A stretch of DNA of 64,000 bases from Girardinichthys multiradiatus (Eukaryota > Chordata > Actinopteri > Cyprinodontiformes > Goodeidae). Shown one piece after another: positions 1-13,800 of the stretch. A program made the position numbers and the translations under genes. The DNA lies in contig NC_061808.1 in NCBI RefSeq assembly GCF_021462225.1, forward strand, positions 18,141,119 through 18,205,118, in the 5' to 3' direction. The notes beneath the pieces were generated by a model. The model was not told the DNA's origin, made no database searches, and saw only the letters and a program-made list of their open reading frames with translations. The first letter of the stretch is position 1. Every line of letters starts with the position of its first letter.

Positions 1-223
1 TCAGTTAGGGTTAACCGAATAATTCATATTCCTAAGAAACCAGAATGATAAGAGAGATATTTTTTATTTAAAAGTTTATCTACATTTCATTAGTATTTAG
101 TAGAACTCTCCTTTTAATTGTAAAACTTGGGTCAAATATTTTGAGTATGACATTTTTTTCCCACTTTGAAACATCTGCCTGGATGCTTTTAGCCTGTCCA
201 GTTGGTGGGGCTTAAAAGACATA
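1..223. other. Flanking sequence without recognised feature
   Basis: AT-rich sequence up to the first transposon. I see no gene, RNA or recognisable repeat in it. Confidence 0.5.
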
Positions 224-225
224 TA

Positions 226-1834
226 CAGGTCCTTCTCAAAATATTAGCATATTGTGATAAAGTTCATTATTTTCCATAATGTCATATGAAAATTTAACAT
301 TCATATATTTTAGATTCATTGCACACTAACTGAAATATTTCAGGTATTTTATTGTCTTAATACGGATGATTTTGGCATACAGCTCATGAAAACCCAAAAT
401 TCCTATCTCACAAAATTAGCATATCATTAAAAGGGTCTCTAAACGAGCTATGAACCTAATCATCTGAATCAACAAGTTAACTCTAAACACCTGCAAAAGA
501 TTCCTGAGGTCTTTAAAACTCCCAGCCTGGTTCATCACTCAAAACCCCAATCATGGGTAAGACTGCCGACCTGACTGCTGTCCAGAAGGCCACTATTGAC
601 ACCCTCAAGCAAGAAGGTAAGACACAGAAAGACATTTCTGAACGAATAGGCTGTTCCCAGAGTGCTGTATCAAGGCACCTCAGTGGGAAGTCTGTGGGAA
701 GGAAAAAGTGTGGCAGAAAATGCTGCACAACGAGAAGAGGTGACCGGACCCTGAGGAAGATTGTGGAGAAGGGCCGATTCCAGACCTTGGGGGACCTGTG
801 GAAGCAGTGGACTGAGTCTGGAGTAGAAACATCCAGAGCCACCGTGCACAGGTGTGTGCAGGAAATGGGCTACAGGTGCCGCATTCCCCAGGTCAAGCCA
901 CTTTTGAACCAGAAACAGCGGCAGAAGCGCCTGACCTGGGCTACAGAGAAGCAGCACTGGACTGTTGCTCAGTGGTCCAAAGTACTTTTTTCGGATGAAA
1001 GCAAATTCTTCATGTCATTCGGAAATCAAGGTGCCAGAGTCTGGAGGAAGACTGGGGAGAAGGAAATGCCAAAATGCCAGAAGTCCAGTGTCAAGTACCC
1101 ACAGTCAGTGATGGTCTGGGGTGCCGTGTCAGCTGCTGGTGTTGGTCCACTGTGTTTTATCAAGGGCAGGGTCAATGCAGCTAGCTATCAGGAGATTTTG
1201 GAGCACTTCATGCTTCCATCTGCTGAAAAGCTTTATGGAGATGAAGATTTCATTTTTCAGCACGACCTGGCACCTGCTCACAGTGCCAAAACCACTGGTA
1301 AATGGTTTACTGACCATGGTATCACTGTGCTCAATTGGCCTGCCAACTCTCCTGACCTGAACCCCATAGAGAATCTGTGGGATATTGTGAAGAGAACGTT
1401 GAGAGAATCAAGACCCAACACTCTGGATGAGCTAAAGGCCGCTATCGAAGCATCCTGGGCCTCCATAAGACCTCAGCAGTGCCACAGGCTGATTCCCTCC
1501 ATGCCACGCCGCATTGAAGCAGTCATTTCTGCAAAAGGATTCCCGACCAAGTATTGAGTGCATAACTGTACATGATTATTTGAAGGTTGACGTTTTTTGT
1601 ATTAAAAACACTTTTCTTTTATTGGTCGGATGAAATATGCTAATTTTGTGAGATAGGAATTTTGGGTTTTTATGAGCTGTTTGCCAAAATCATCCGTATT
1701 AAGACAATAAAAGACCTGAAATATTTCAGTTAGTGTGCAATGAATCTAAAATATATGAATGTTAAATTTTCATCATGACATTATGGAAAATAATGAACTT
1801 TATCACAATATGCTAATTTTTTGAGAAGGACCTG
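226..1834 (+). mobile_element. Tc1/mariner element, copy A (structurally complete)
   Basis: A full Tc1-type DNA transposon of about 1.6 kb, flanked by TA dinucleotides at 224-225 and 1835-1836, the target duplication made by this superfamily. The terminal inverted repeats are about 200 bp long (about 226-433 and 1627-1834). Each begins CAGGTCCTTCTC and carries a second, inner ATTAGCATAT-type motif, so an outer and an inner repeat are present at each end (IR/DR-like arrangement). One intact transposase frame lies between them. Two more copies of the same family lie at 51045-52628 and from 62851 to the window end. Confidence 0.95.
553..1557 (+). CDS. Tc1-family transposase, intact DD34E
   Basis: A 334-residue transposase that would bind the terminal repeats, excise the element and reinsert it at TA sites in the nucleus. 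The N-terminal part (about residues 1-110) has two helix-turn-helix regions and an RKKCGRK basic stretch. The catalytic part has D in FSDESKF, D in QHDLAPAH and E in PIENLW, with exactly 34 residues between the last two, the DD34E signature of Tc1. Length and start (MGKTADLT, preceded by the inverted repeat) fit the family. No stop or frameshift is visible, and the codon that is TAG in copies B and C is CAG here (805-807). It is therefore potentially functional, although expression cannot be judged. Confidence 0.95.
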   Translation: MGKTADLTAVQKATIDTLKQEGKTQKDISERIGCSQSAVSRHLSGKSVGRKKCGRKCCTTRRGDRTLRKIVEKGRFQTLGDLWKQWTESGVETSRATVHRCVQEMGYRCRIPQVKPLLNQKQRQKRLTWATEKQHWTVAQWSKVLFSDESKFFMSFGNQGARVWRKTGEKEMPKCQKSSVKYPQSVMVWGAVSAAGVGPLCFIKGRVNAASYQEILEHFMLPSAEKLYGDEDFIFQHDLAPAHSAKTTGKWFTDHGITVLNWPANSPDLNPIENLWDIVKRTLRESRPNTLDELKAAIEASWASIRPQQCHRLIPSMPRRIEAVISAKGFPTKY

Positions 1835-1836
1835 TA

Positions 1837-2970
1837 CAACTGAATGCCGCCTGCATGAATGTCTTAGGAGATGTCTGAGAAAGAATGGCTGATTCCAACT
1901 AACGCAAGGATGTAAAAAGAAAGTAGTAAAGGACCCAGAACTGAACCTCATGGAACCTCACAGGATACAGAGGCAGTGGCAGAGAAGATATTGTTTGTCC
2001 TGATGGAGAATGTTTCTCCAAATGTAATGCTGGCCATCTTAGTTTTATTATAAAGGACACGTATCCAAAGGTCAAAGTATTTGTGCAGTTTAATGTGGTT
2101 TTTTATGTTGCTTTTGTAGTCATGACTTCTTCCACGTTAAGTGGCCTCTAAGCCCATGTCTCTTGCCAGCCTTTATTAACCTATCAGAAGTTGATGATTC
2201 CATGACATCATCATCTGAATTTTCCCAAATTGTTTAGAGACGTAATGATCTCAGTGTAGGTAATTTTCAGACTTTGAAGAAAAAAAAATTGTCTCTTCGT
2301 CTGGCATTTAGAGAATTTAAAAATTGTGGTAATCCGACCTAAAACAAGGAGTATTTATACAGATTTGATGTCAAACAGTGAGAAATAGTTTCTGTTTTAG
2401 CGCATTGTTTTTACTGTACTTATAGAAACTGGCAAAAAACCACCAGTCTTTTCACATTTTGCTCCGATTAAGTTGCTTTGCTCTTTATGCAGTCACAGTA
2501 GGAGCTGTGGGCGGTTTTTGGATGTGAATTTAATCTGTGTAACTCTCAGATTACAATCTACAGCAGTTGGAAAGTAGCAATTTGTTTCTATTTGTTCCAC
2601 AGAGTAAATACCACTTCAGCCCTTTGTTTTCCAGACCACAAATTAATCTAAATGAGGGTTGGAGTGGTTAGGATTGTAACAGAGGGCGTGGGCCGGTTCA
2701 TAGTAAATTATTAATGTGTTTCTGGTTAATCAGCAACATTAATGACTCCGCCGCACCGAGATAAAAGGCCTGGGATATAAAGAGTTAAACCAGAGGAGGC
2801 TAGCTGTCAGGATCAACGTGTGTTGTGACATTTTTACATAAGGACGAACCTCGTGATATGTGGTAATTAAAACCATCTGAATTATTTGTGGATGCAGATC
2901 ACACTCACTTATCATCTTCTTTTTACACATGAAATCCGTTTCTAGCTGTTATGCAATGACTTAGATCTTT
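1837..2970. other. Intergenic, nothing recognised
   Basis: About 1.1 kb of unique-looking AT-rich sequence between two Tc1 insertions, downstream of the abhydrolase gene. The short open frames have no recognisable domain. Confidence 0.4.
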
Positions 2971-2974
2971 TGCA

Positions 2975-3600
2975 CATTTGGTCAGGTTACAACCTCAAAG
3001 TTCTTATTGGGATTTTAAGAGATAGACTAACACAGGAGGATGCATTATTGTGAAGTGGAAAGAAAGAGGTGTGGCCTACATTAGTATTTTAGTACTTTTA
3101 TACCTCTAAACAAAAGCCAGTGCAAGGTTTTGCCTTCAGAAGTTATTTATGAATACAGTCCAGAGGTTTAGTTTAATGCACCATTGCAACTATGAAACAT
3201 GCAAACAGAAGTGCAAAAGAATGGTTTAGTTGAGCATATTCATGTTTTAGAGTGACCTAGTCAAAGTCCAGACCTAAATCCGATTAAGAATGTCTGAAAA
3301 GTTTTCAAAACTTCTGTTCAGACACTTACTATCCAATTTAACTGTGCTTGATCTAGTCTGCAAAGAAAAATGTGCAACATCTTAAGTCTTTAGATGAGCG
3401 AAGCTGGCAGAGATGCCCCAAAAGACTTCTACAAGCATCAACTATGGTGCTGAATGAAGATGCACACCTCAATCTTCAGATTTTTATTTGTAAAATATGC
3501 TGAAAACCATGCATCATTTTCCTTGCACTTTAAAATTATCTGCTATATAATGTTGGTCTAACATATAATACCAAATAATGCATTGAAGTTAGTAATTGTG
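2975..3600 (+). mobile_element. Decayed Tc1-like remnant
   Basis: Very eroded Tc1-like copy in plus orientation. Around 3245-3290 the sequence still resembles the transposase stretch encoding the SPDLNPIENVW region. The ends (about 2975-3070 and 3480-3590) resemble the internally complementary ends of another fish Tc1 family. No usable reading frame remains. The call rests on pattern resemblance only. Confidence 0.5.
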
Positions 3601-4830
3601 CTGTGAAAAACTTTTATGTAATCCAAAATCACCAGAAACAATGGGAATTCTTTGGATTCTTTATTTGTTTCTACAAGATTTAATACATAACATAGAACCA
3701 ATTGTTTATATATTTGTGGATGTGTCTCATGTATAGCAAGAAAAATTCTGATTGTGTTTATAGCTCACTGAAAAGTGAAAACAAAGGCAACAATGTCAAG
3801 TTACAAATTACAGGGTGGTTAAAATCTAAAAACATGTTTTACACATGTACAAAAAGCTGTCAAAATACACATTTTAAAAGGGCAACAATTAGTAATTTTA
3901 GCTGCAATAATTTATTTCTGATCATAAATGATGCATAAAATCTCGTCTCACAAAGAGTCACATAAGATATAAAATAATGGTGGACTCCAACTTCATTTCC
4001 ACCTTATTTTACAACATTCAAGTAAGGTCCATTCATAATAAGTGCTCCCATCAATACAATCAACATGTCTGTGCTGCCACTGCTAATAAATTCAAAAACA
4101 GATCCTGCAAGCACCTTTAGGAACAATCAAGCAGATTTATACAGGCTAAAATCCTTCATATACAGCATTCATCTGTCACGGTTTTACTAAACAATAAATT
4201 GATAAACAAATGGCAAATCATAACAAAACAAAACTTTATGACACTTCAAATTGTCCCCTAACAGAAGGTGCTAATATTTTAAGTGCACAGAGAGGTTGAA
4301 TGTGTATCTTATACACTGTTCACTCTTTTAAGGTTGGCATACTCTGAACTGCAACCAGGCACACAGAACATTATGGGGCTTTAATATGTGAATACTTTAA
4401 GGTATTTTAAAGAGAGACAAAGGAGAACATGACAAAACAATGCATCAATATCACATTTCTTTATATTGCCAAAGTAACGAAGGTATAGCAGTTCAGTTTT
4501 AAACATTCATTTTTTTTCCTAGGCAATTAGATTTTTTTCTCTGTACCCATTACTATGCTGTGCACCCGGGGCGGATTTTTATGGGAGGAAATAGAAAGCA
4601 GTTAACATTCCAACAACCAGACATTTAAAAATATTTCTTCTAAGCTTTTCACATGCTACCGGACTTCGTACTGAAACACTTGAAAAGTGGCTTTCCTGCA
4701 ATGATTTCAGCATTTAAATTAGCTTGTTTTGCTCCCGTCTGAGGTAGATCAGCAGGGCTGTGGTGCCTTCAAAACAATTGGGGGGATGGTTAACAGCATG
4801 CAAGGACAAAAAGCAATGCATTTCAGTGAT
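3601..4830. other. 3' flank of the abhydrolase gene
   Basis: AT-rich sequence with no recognised coding region or repeat. A frame at 3702-3938 encodes 78 residues without any known motif, and I do not consider it a gene. Confidence 0.4.
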
Positions 4831-4831
4831 T

Positions 4832-4837
4832 TTTATT
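4832..4837 (-). terminator. Candidate polyadenylation signal, abhydrolase gene
   Basis: AATAAA on the minus strand about 50 bp after the TAA stop codon. It is the nearest canonical hexamer, but others could be used. Confidence 0.4.
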
Positions 4838-4885
4838 CTCTCCTTTAAAAATCAGGCTTTACTGATTCCTGCTATCTCGGACTGA

Positions 4886-7800
4886 TTATTCTTCCCTGTC
4901 ACTCTGGTATTTATTTGGCTCATCTTTGTCGACGCCACAGGCTTTCTTGATGTCCCCCGGATGTTCAAAGACTGCCTGGACAAACTGGCCAAACAGGCAC
5001 TCCATGTAGCTCTCCCCGCGAGGAAACAGGCCCTGCAAGAAGGCAATGTGTCCACCGTGAGCAGTCAGCAGCAGCGCAACGTTTGGCAGGGCCTGGACTA
5101 TGGAGACAGGGATCGCTGCAAAGGCCACAGACACATTGGTCTATCACAAAGTTCATAGATCTGTTAGATTGCTAGATGCCTATGCTTCCACCTTCCTGAC
5201 ATCTACTCACCACTCTGTGGAGAGAATGGGTCATCAGCAGCATTGAGACACAAGATAGGTACACTAGTTTGGGGGAGCTTTTTGGCTGGGCTGGCATCAC
5301 GGTAGTAATCTATACAAGTCTTGTAACCAAACAGATGTGAAGTGAAGCGCTCGTCGAACTCGCGGATAGTCCGTGCCTAGAACAGAGAAAAGATTGAGAC
5401 TGTGGAGGACAGGAAAATAAACTTCAGATGTGTGAAAAGCCTTAAAATAAATCCCTTTTAATTGCAGTAACATACCGGCGTATTGGAAAATTTTTATATT
5501 TTACCCCCCCAAAAAATCCAACGTTCAAATTTAGTACATTTATTCATTGAGGAATCATCCAACCTTAAGAAATTATTTACAAAAATGACTTGGCCCACAA
5601 TTAAATGCACCTCCCCAGTTATTAGTCTGTACTTAGTCGTCTTCCATAACAATTCATGAGGTTGAGGGATCTCCGCTCAGTCTCTACAGATCTTCCAGTA
5701 GCCTGGATCTCCTATGCTTTCTTTTCTTCAGCTCAACACCACAGATTTTCTACAAGATTTAGATTTGGGTACCAAGATCCCCGCCTCCACCTGTCAGTGG
5801 ATCAACAGCTTCCTGACAGACCGACAGCAGCAGGTGAGACTGGGGAGCATCTTCTCCCGAACCAGATCAATAAGTACTGGTGCCCCCCAGGGGTGTGTTC
5901 TATCCCCACTCCTCTTCTCTCTGTACACAAATGACTGCACCTCATCGGACTCGTCTGTGAAACTCCTTAAGTTTGCAGACGACACCACTGTCATTGGACT
6001 GATCCAGGACGGTGATGAGTCTGCATACAGACAGCAGGTGGATCGGCTGGTACACTGGTGTAGTCAGAACTACCTTGAACTGAACCCACTCAAGACTGTG
6101 GAAATGGTGGTAGACTTTCGGGGAACACCACCCCCATACACCCCCCTCACCATCCTCAACAACACTGTATCGGCCGTGGACCACTTCAAGTTCTTAGGAA
6201 CCACCATCTCTGAGGACCTGAGATGGTCTTCACACATAGACACTGTTTGAAAGAAGGCCCAACAGAGACTGTACTTCCTGAGGCAACTCAAGAAGTTCAA
6301 CCTTCCACAGGAGCTGCTGGTCATCTTCTACACTGCCATCATTCAGTCTGTCCTGTCTTCATCCATCTCAGTGTGGTTTGGCTCATCCACAAAACAGGAC
6401 AGGTCCAGACTGCAACGAATAATCAGGAATGCAGAGAGAATAATCAGGGCTGACCTTCCCTCCATCCAGGACTTATACAGGTCTAGGGTCAGGAAAAGAG
6501 CTGCTAAAATCTCTGCAGACCCCACACACCCTGCACATAAACTGTTTAGAGTTTTACCTTCAGGCTGCCGCTACAGAGACAGTTTCTTCCCCCAGGCTGT
6601 TTCTCTGTTGAACATTCAATAGAGTACAGAACAACAGCATACAGATGTTGCAAATGCACCTTTTTTATTAGATATGTGTATATTGTACATTGTAAATTGT
6701 AAATTTGTATATTCTGTAATGCAAAAACAAAACCAAAGAGCAAAGTGTACCGGAGGCAAATTCCTTGTTTGTATGTACGAACTTGGCAATAAAGCTGATT
6801 CTGATTATTACTATAATAGGTTTTATTTTGTGACTAAGTTGAGTCAGCCAAATGATGTCAATACGTGTCTTGTTGAAAAACCCACCGATGATCCATTTTC
6901 AGTTTACTGGCAGATTCTACCAGATATTTAACATTTACTGGTCTTCCATTTTTTTTTAAGTTAAGATAAATTGTCATAACAATTTTCAAATCTCAGGCAT
7001 AATGTGAATCAACTGTGTTACACTCTACTCCCATTTACTTTGGTTCTGTTTTATTTGGACCAACTGACCCATAAAATAAAAGAATGAATATATTTAATAT
7101 AGACTTTAAATCAATACATCTCAAAGCCGGTACGAAACCTTTGCCTGTGGGGACAAGTGTACACGTGATCAGAACCTAAGGTCCCACAGCAAACAGCACT
7201 AGTGCATACCTGACATTTTCAGCCAAAACTGCAAAGGTACAAAATGGTGACCTTTTCCAGGCCCACAGCATCAGATACTTTACCATACTGTGATGCTGTG
7301 GGTGGAGTTGGTCCTCTGACACGTGTGGAAGCTCATGAAGCAAATGTATGGAAACACTGGCCTGAGATGTGGTATGATTACTTGACTGCTGATGTCCGAA
7401 GCACTCAACTGCTTTAGATGTCAAACGAAACATGTAATCGATTCTGTTTGTCAGGTGAATCGTTTAGTGGGAATGAGGGTACGTTATCCCCATTTCATGG
7501 CGTTCATCTCTTCTTTATCCACACGCATGAACCTCTTTATCAATGAACTGTAAAACACGCTGCCAAACTCCATAACACAATGTGTACCTGCATCAGTCCT
7601 GCTAGAAAGTAACCCATAGTTCCAGTCAAAGCCTTAGGAGAGTTTAGCACATTGTTAACGGTAGAACAGAATAGGCCTTTTCCTGATGTGCCTCTGACAC
7701 AACTGCTTGTAGGTGGCGTCTAATGGTTGTTGTGATGACTTGGTGACCCTGAAGGGAGACACACAACGCAGCGCGGCAGTGCACTGCTTCAAGTGTCAAA

Positions 7801-10800
7801 CCTTTTTTTGGTGCATACACTGGACACGTCGTGCTGAAGATGTGCGGAGAAGGAACAGATCACTGGACTTCAGCTGTAAAAGGTCTAGTCAGAGGCGTCC
7901 ATGTTTCTCAATAAGACGGTTCAAAATAATGGAGCGACGCAACATGTGCAATATGTTGGATTAAAAAGATGAGGGCATATTTTTCGACATCTGATGCCAC
8001 CAATGTGTGTCTCCCTTAAGATGCCATTCTTTGCAGCAGTTGTCAAACCGTGAGCTTTGGTGATTTTGGTTTTACTTCCTTACCATGCTTCTCTCTGTGC
8101 CTTATGGTAAAATGAACATGAATCCAGCCTGGTTTTTCACAGTGGCTTTAAACGGTCATTTTTGCTCTTAGAGTGTCTGAACTAAATTGGGACTGTGTGT
8201 CACATCACATTTATACCCCAGGGAAACAAATGTATTACTTTTTAAAAGTTCTGATCAACTTAAAAAGTTGTTCCACTAGGCAAATGTAGTAGAATAAAAA
8301 GGTAGGGGTTTTCTACATTGAAGTATAACGTCATGCTACTGTAATATTAGATGAATATATTTTAAGGCGTTCTACACATCTTTACCAGTGGTGCCAAGAA
8401 CACTGGAGGGGGCTGAACATCAGGTTAAGAGAAGACATTAAAAGAAGCGTTTTGGGGCCATACCTTCAGGACATAGTCGACATCCACCACTTTCTCAAGA
8501 ATCTTCCTGTGCCTGTAAAAAAAACAAAAAAAAACAAACAGCATTTAGTTTTCTTACTCAGTCGACACACCTAACTGTAGTTTGGTAAACTTGAATGCAC
8601 AACCTGGTGACTTTTTGCCGCAGGCCGTGGGTGAGGTGTTTGTTGAAGAGAAGCCAGTTGAGAGGCTCCTCCATCGAGTTGGACGACTTCAGCGCATCCC
8701 AGGCGACAGAGATGGTGATGCCTGCCACCATTCCTGATTCTGTGCGCTTACGGGCCAGGTAGTTCAATAATATCATACTGCAGAGGAGAAGAAAGGCCGG
8801 AAAAATAGGGAAAATAATTAGGAAATTAGGAAGAAGTCAAAGAAATACACTGAAACTGGTTTCCAACCACTCACCCTCCAAGAGATACACCAGCGCCCAG
8901 GACAGGAGCCTGGGGAAACAGACCTTTCACATGCTGCACAACTCGTTCCAAATCTGAGGTATTAGCAGCACAGTAGGTGACTGGGGTCTGAAAGGAGCAC
9001 AGATTTAAAGACGTGTTAGATTCTTCATACCAACAGCTGCACCTCCAGTCACCAGTCTGTCAAGCTTCTGAAGTTTGCGGACGACACCACCCTGATCGGA
9101 CTCATCTCTGATGGTGACGAGTCTGCGTACAGATGGGAGGTGGACCATCTGTTGGACTGGTGCAGCCAGAACAACCTTGAGCTCAACGCTCCAAAGACAG
9201 TGGAGATGGTTGTGGACTTCAGGCAGAACCCAGCCCCACCTGCCCCCATCACCCTCTGTGACTCCACAATTGACACTGTGGAATCTTTCCGCTTCCTGGG
9301 AACCATCATCTCCCAGGATCTCAAGTGGGAGCCAAACATCAGCTCCCTCATCAAGAAAGCCCAGCAGAGGATGTTCTTCCTGCGGCCGCTGAAGAAATTC
9401 AACCTGCCAAAGACTATGATGGTGCACTTCTACACAGCCATCATTGAGTCCATCCTCACCTCCTCCATCACCATCTGGTACGCCGCTGCTACAGCCAAGG
9501 ATAAGGGCAGGCTGCAGCGTGTCATTCGGTCTGCTGAGAAGGTGATTGGCTGCAGTCTACTGTCGCTCCAGGAACTGTACACCTCCAGGACCCTGAAGCG
9601 GGCAGGGAAGATTCTGGCTGATCCCTCCCACCCCGGTCACAGACTCTTTGAGACTCTCCCCTCTGGCAGGAGGCTGCGGTCCATCCGGACCAAAACCTGA
9701 CGCCACAAGAACAGTTTTTTCCCATCTGCCACCAGCCTGGTTAACAAAGCCCGGAAACCACCCTGACACTCTCCCTTTCCCCCACACCCCCCCCTTTTTT
9801 TGCTGACAGGACACCTGTAACTCTGCGTTACATTAACGCTCAGCTTGGACTCCTGCTTTACTTGCACAATGATCACCTGCACTGTTGTATTGCTCTTGCA
9901 TCTTATACTGCTCTATATTTACTCTCACTCACTTAAAACTGTGCACATATATTTATATTATATTGTAGATATGTTTATACTGTTTAATTTGTATTGTATT
10001 GCACCGACTACGCCAAAACAAATTCCTTGTATGTCCAAAAACGTACTTGGCAATAAAGCTTTTCTGATTCTGATTCTGATTATTGTTACTGGCAACTTCT
10101 ACACTAGTGTCGCTCTATCAACACTCAGGGGGTCAGTCAATGACATTTCTAGAGCTGACACAGTAAAAAAAACAGGGGCATAAACTAAGAATTTCACTCC
10201 TTGAAAAATATGTTTCATTCACTAAAATGGGCAGGAACAACAGCATAGAGTAAGGGTGTTCTTCTGAAGAGACTCGGTGGTGATGTTGGGGAAATTAACA
10301 ATACTAACATAAACTCATCGTCCTTCATTAAGAAAAAAGTGTTGCATTTAAAATGAAATATTAGATTATGAAGGATTAGAAGGTGTTAATGATCTACGAA
10401 ACATTCTAAGATCTGCAGTTCTATGCTCTTGCTTCTTCTATGTACTAGGAATTAAACATCTGCTGGATTTGAATGATTATCATCGTAAAGATTTAACATT
10501 AAACTGTATTAACCTAACCCACGACTAAACGACCTGTTGTTTTCTTTAATTAAACACATTGTGTCAGATGATGTGAAGGCAGTGAGGGTAAAGGAGGGGA
10601 TATTTCAACCACCAAAGAGCACTTGGTGTATAATCTAGCTACTGTATATTCTGGACTTTAGCAGCTGAAGGAAGGCTTTTTGATCATATTTTTATCCTTA
10701 CTACATGCTGAGGGGGGCACTTCAGCCTCCAGGTAGCAGCTGCCTACCGGCTAAAGCTACGCTTACGTTTTCTGTTTGCCATCTTCAGGATGGGTCTGGT

Positions 10801-13800
10801 TTGTCGTTTTAACTTGTTACCAGCTTGACGCAACAACACTGGAGGTCTGCTAATACTGAGCAGGACAGTAAAAATAGTAATACAAGCCTGAGACAATTTG
10901 ACAACCATTTAATTATTATTTGAATTGTCCTTGGTTCCGATATATTTTACACAAAAAAAAAATCCAGCTTTTAGGAAACTTTTCTTCTTAATAGATGACA
11001 GCAGAACATGTTTTCAGGAATGATAAATCAATTAACAGTAATGATTCAAAATCATTTAAAGAAAACAAATCACTTGTCTTCTACAGAGCAGATATCTAGA
11101 CATGGTTTTGGTAGAAAAAAAAAAGCAAGTGTAAAATTAAGATACACTAAAGCATCTTTAAATTGTTTTTTATTTTCAAAGAATCTGTTTGAATTAGTTT
11201 TTATAAAAGAAAATGGAAAAAACTATTTATATTATGTAATTCAGAAAATGTAAATAATTAATAATAGATCCGGAAAAAAAAAACTGTTTATGTAAGTAGC
11301 AGCACTTTATATCATTCACATTTATAAGTTAAAAAAGGGTTAAATCCGCAGAACTAATCAGGCACTAAAGTGTGATTTACAACTAAAGCAGTGTCTGTTG
11401 TAATGAGGTTCAGAAACAAGAAATATGTTACATACCAACAGCTCTTCCCCTCCTACTCCTCTGTTGTTGAAGACCACACATCTGGAAAACAATCAATAAA
11501 AAGAGCTTCAGTCTCTGTAGGGCACATCTGCCGCCATAGGATACATAACTTTACCTGTTTAACAGTAATGTCTGATCAGAAACTGATTTCTCTCAGCTAC
11601 TCTTCAAAGCAAGTAAAACAACATTCTATCATTACAATAATACAGACGTGTTGATTTTCATGAGTCAGGAAATGGCTACGAGGAAATAGGTGCTCATATA
11701 ACGCGTTCATATCTACAGTAAGAACAATGATTAAAAAGAAAAGAGAAGGCTCAGGTTTAAACATGTGGCCAAACGCTACTGGGACTTGATTAAACGAAGA
11801 CTGGGTTTTCTCCAGGTGGGAAACTAAGAGGCTCTATGATGCTGTGGGCCTGTTTACCTTCCAAGGACTCTGGAAACCTTACAAGAGTTCATAGCATCAA
11901 GAAATCTTTAAAAAACAAAGACATTTAAAATAAAAATCTGGTGGATTCAAGGTTGATTTTTAGTAAATGTACTTAAGTACAGATTTTCCTGAGTGAGATT
12001 ATATTACAATGCAACTATTTTGCGGCTTTTACACATTTTTTTCAAGTATGCCAAGAAGTGTAAGGGGTATATATTTCTTATTTTGGTGATTTTTCTTTTC
12101 AGAAAGATGAGGAGCAGAGCTGACCTGTAACCTCGTCTTGTTGCCTGGCTAACAGCATGAAGCACGTAGGACTGCTGGCTGTTCCCCGTCAGACCTGGGA
12201 GGATGAGCACAGTAGGACGTGTACAAGATTCAGGGTAGGTCTCGCTGATATGATTGTCCACCCAGTCCAAGGAGATCTGACCTCCATCAACCGTACGAAT
12301 CAACTCACTGAGAAGTGGAGGCAGAGTAAATGCACCAAAATCACTTTATTACAAATTAAAGTCACAGATCTGGCTGAAAGAATAAACAAAGGGTTTCCTC
12401 TTACTTGCGATAAGAGACGAGGGGTCTGGATTTAAGGAACGCACAGACCAGAGTCTGCAGTCGTCCTCCCCAGCACCAGGGAGTGGGACAGAAGCGCTCA
12501 GCTACCACAGGACAGTGCTTATGCAGGAATGCACTAAAAGCTTCACTGCATATCAAGGCAGGGGTCTGAAAGGAAAAGAGGCCAAATAAACTCATTATGC
12601 AGCACAGATGTTGAGATTACTACCATGTAACAAACAAGAATGTGTGCAGCTACCAAGTGTTACGCAGCTAAGGGACTACGGTGTAAGCAGTTTTTTCTGC
12701 CCTTTACACTTGGGAAACTTACCTTGTTGCAGTCTTATTGACAACACATTATAAATGGTAATGGTTCATACATCCAATAAGATTTAAAAACTTCCTTAAA
12801 GTATATATTTGCCTTAAATATCACAAGAGATAAAAACAGTAGTAAAAACATAAATAAGGTAATTCTGTAATAGTAGGGCTGTAGTTTGTTCAATTAAACC
12901 TTGTCTAAATAATCAATAGCAATAACTGAATTATTTAACCCCAACATTTTGGCTTCAAAAATCTTTTCTAAAGTTATTTTGAAGGTCAGGAGCTGAAATG
13001 TTTAAGAGCCGATGTAATCAACCATTTACTGATAGGCAGTTTCTAAATGCCATAATTTAGTAGTCATTTGATGGAGACGTGCAAATAATTATATGCTTTT
13101 TCAAATAACCTGAGTTTTAGATTCCAATATTTAGGAATTGAATTACAAATATCAGCATCTTACAGATGGTGAACATTTATAAAGCAGAAACTCGATAAAG
13201 GATTAGAAAAAACAAATCAAATTGAGTAAGAAATAGATAAATAAATATAAAAATAAAGTATATTTAGTGATGTAAGAACATAATGAATAATGATAATAAC
13301 ATTATTATTTTTGAAGAAAAAATTACTTAAATAAATTAAAGCATATTTTTAGGTAAAGAAAGAAAGACTACGTTATTGTTTGAATTAAAATAATAAAACG
13401 TATTTAGTGATAAAAAATAAAAGATTATTTGTAAAGAATGACTGGAATTAAATATAAAATATATTTTTAAGTATCAATAAATAAATACAAACGTCAAGAA
13501 GATCAAAATACATAAATAAAATCAGAATAATTATTAAAGCGTATATAGAATTATAGAATTTATATAATTCTCCTTCTTTTCTTCTTCTGCCTCTCTGCCT
13601 GCTCAGACGCTTTTCTCCTAAGCTCCCTGCTTGCTTGCGTTCTTTTACTCCTAACTTTTTATCTCTTAGCCAAAATTACGGAAATGTTGGACTAAAACTA
13701 CTTCTTGCCAGCGACTCCCAAGGATTATTATTATTATTTTATTTTTTTAAAGGATTTTGATGTTTTTATAATCGAACTCGAAAGCAGGACAAGTTGACAC

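Noticed and set aside
1121..1466. Small frames inside the Tc1 transposase on both strands
   Set aside because: Shadows of the intact transposase in other frames.
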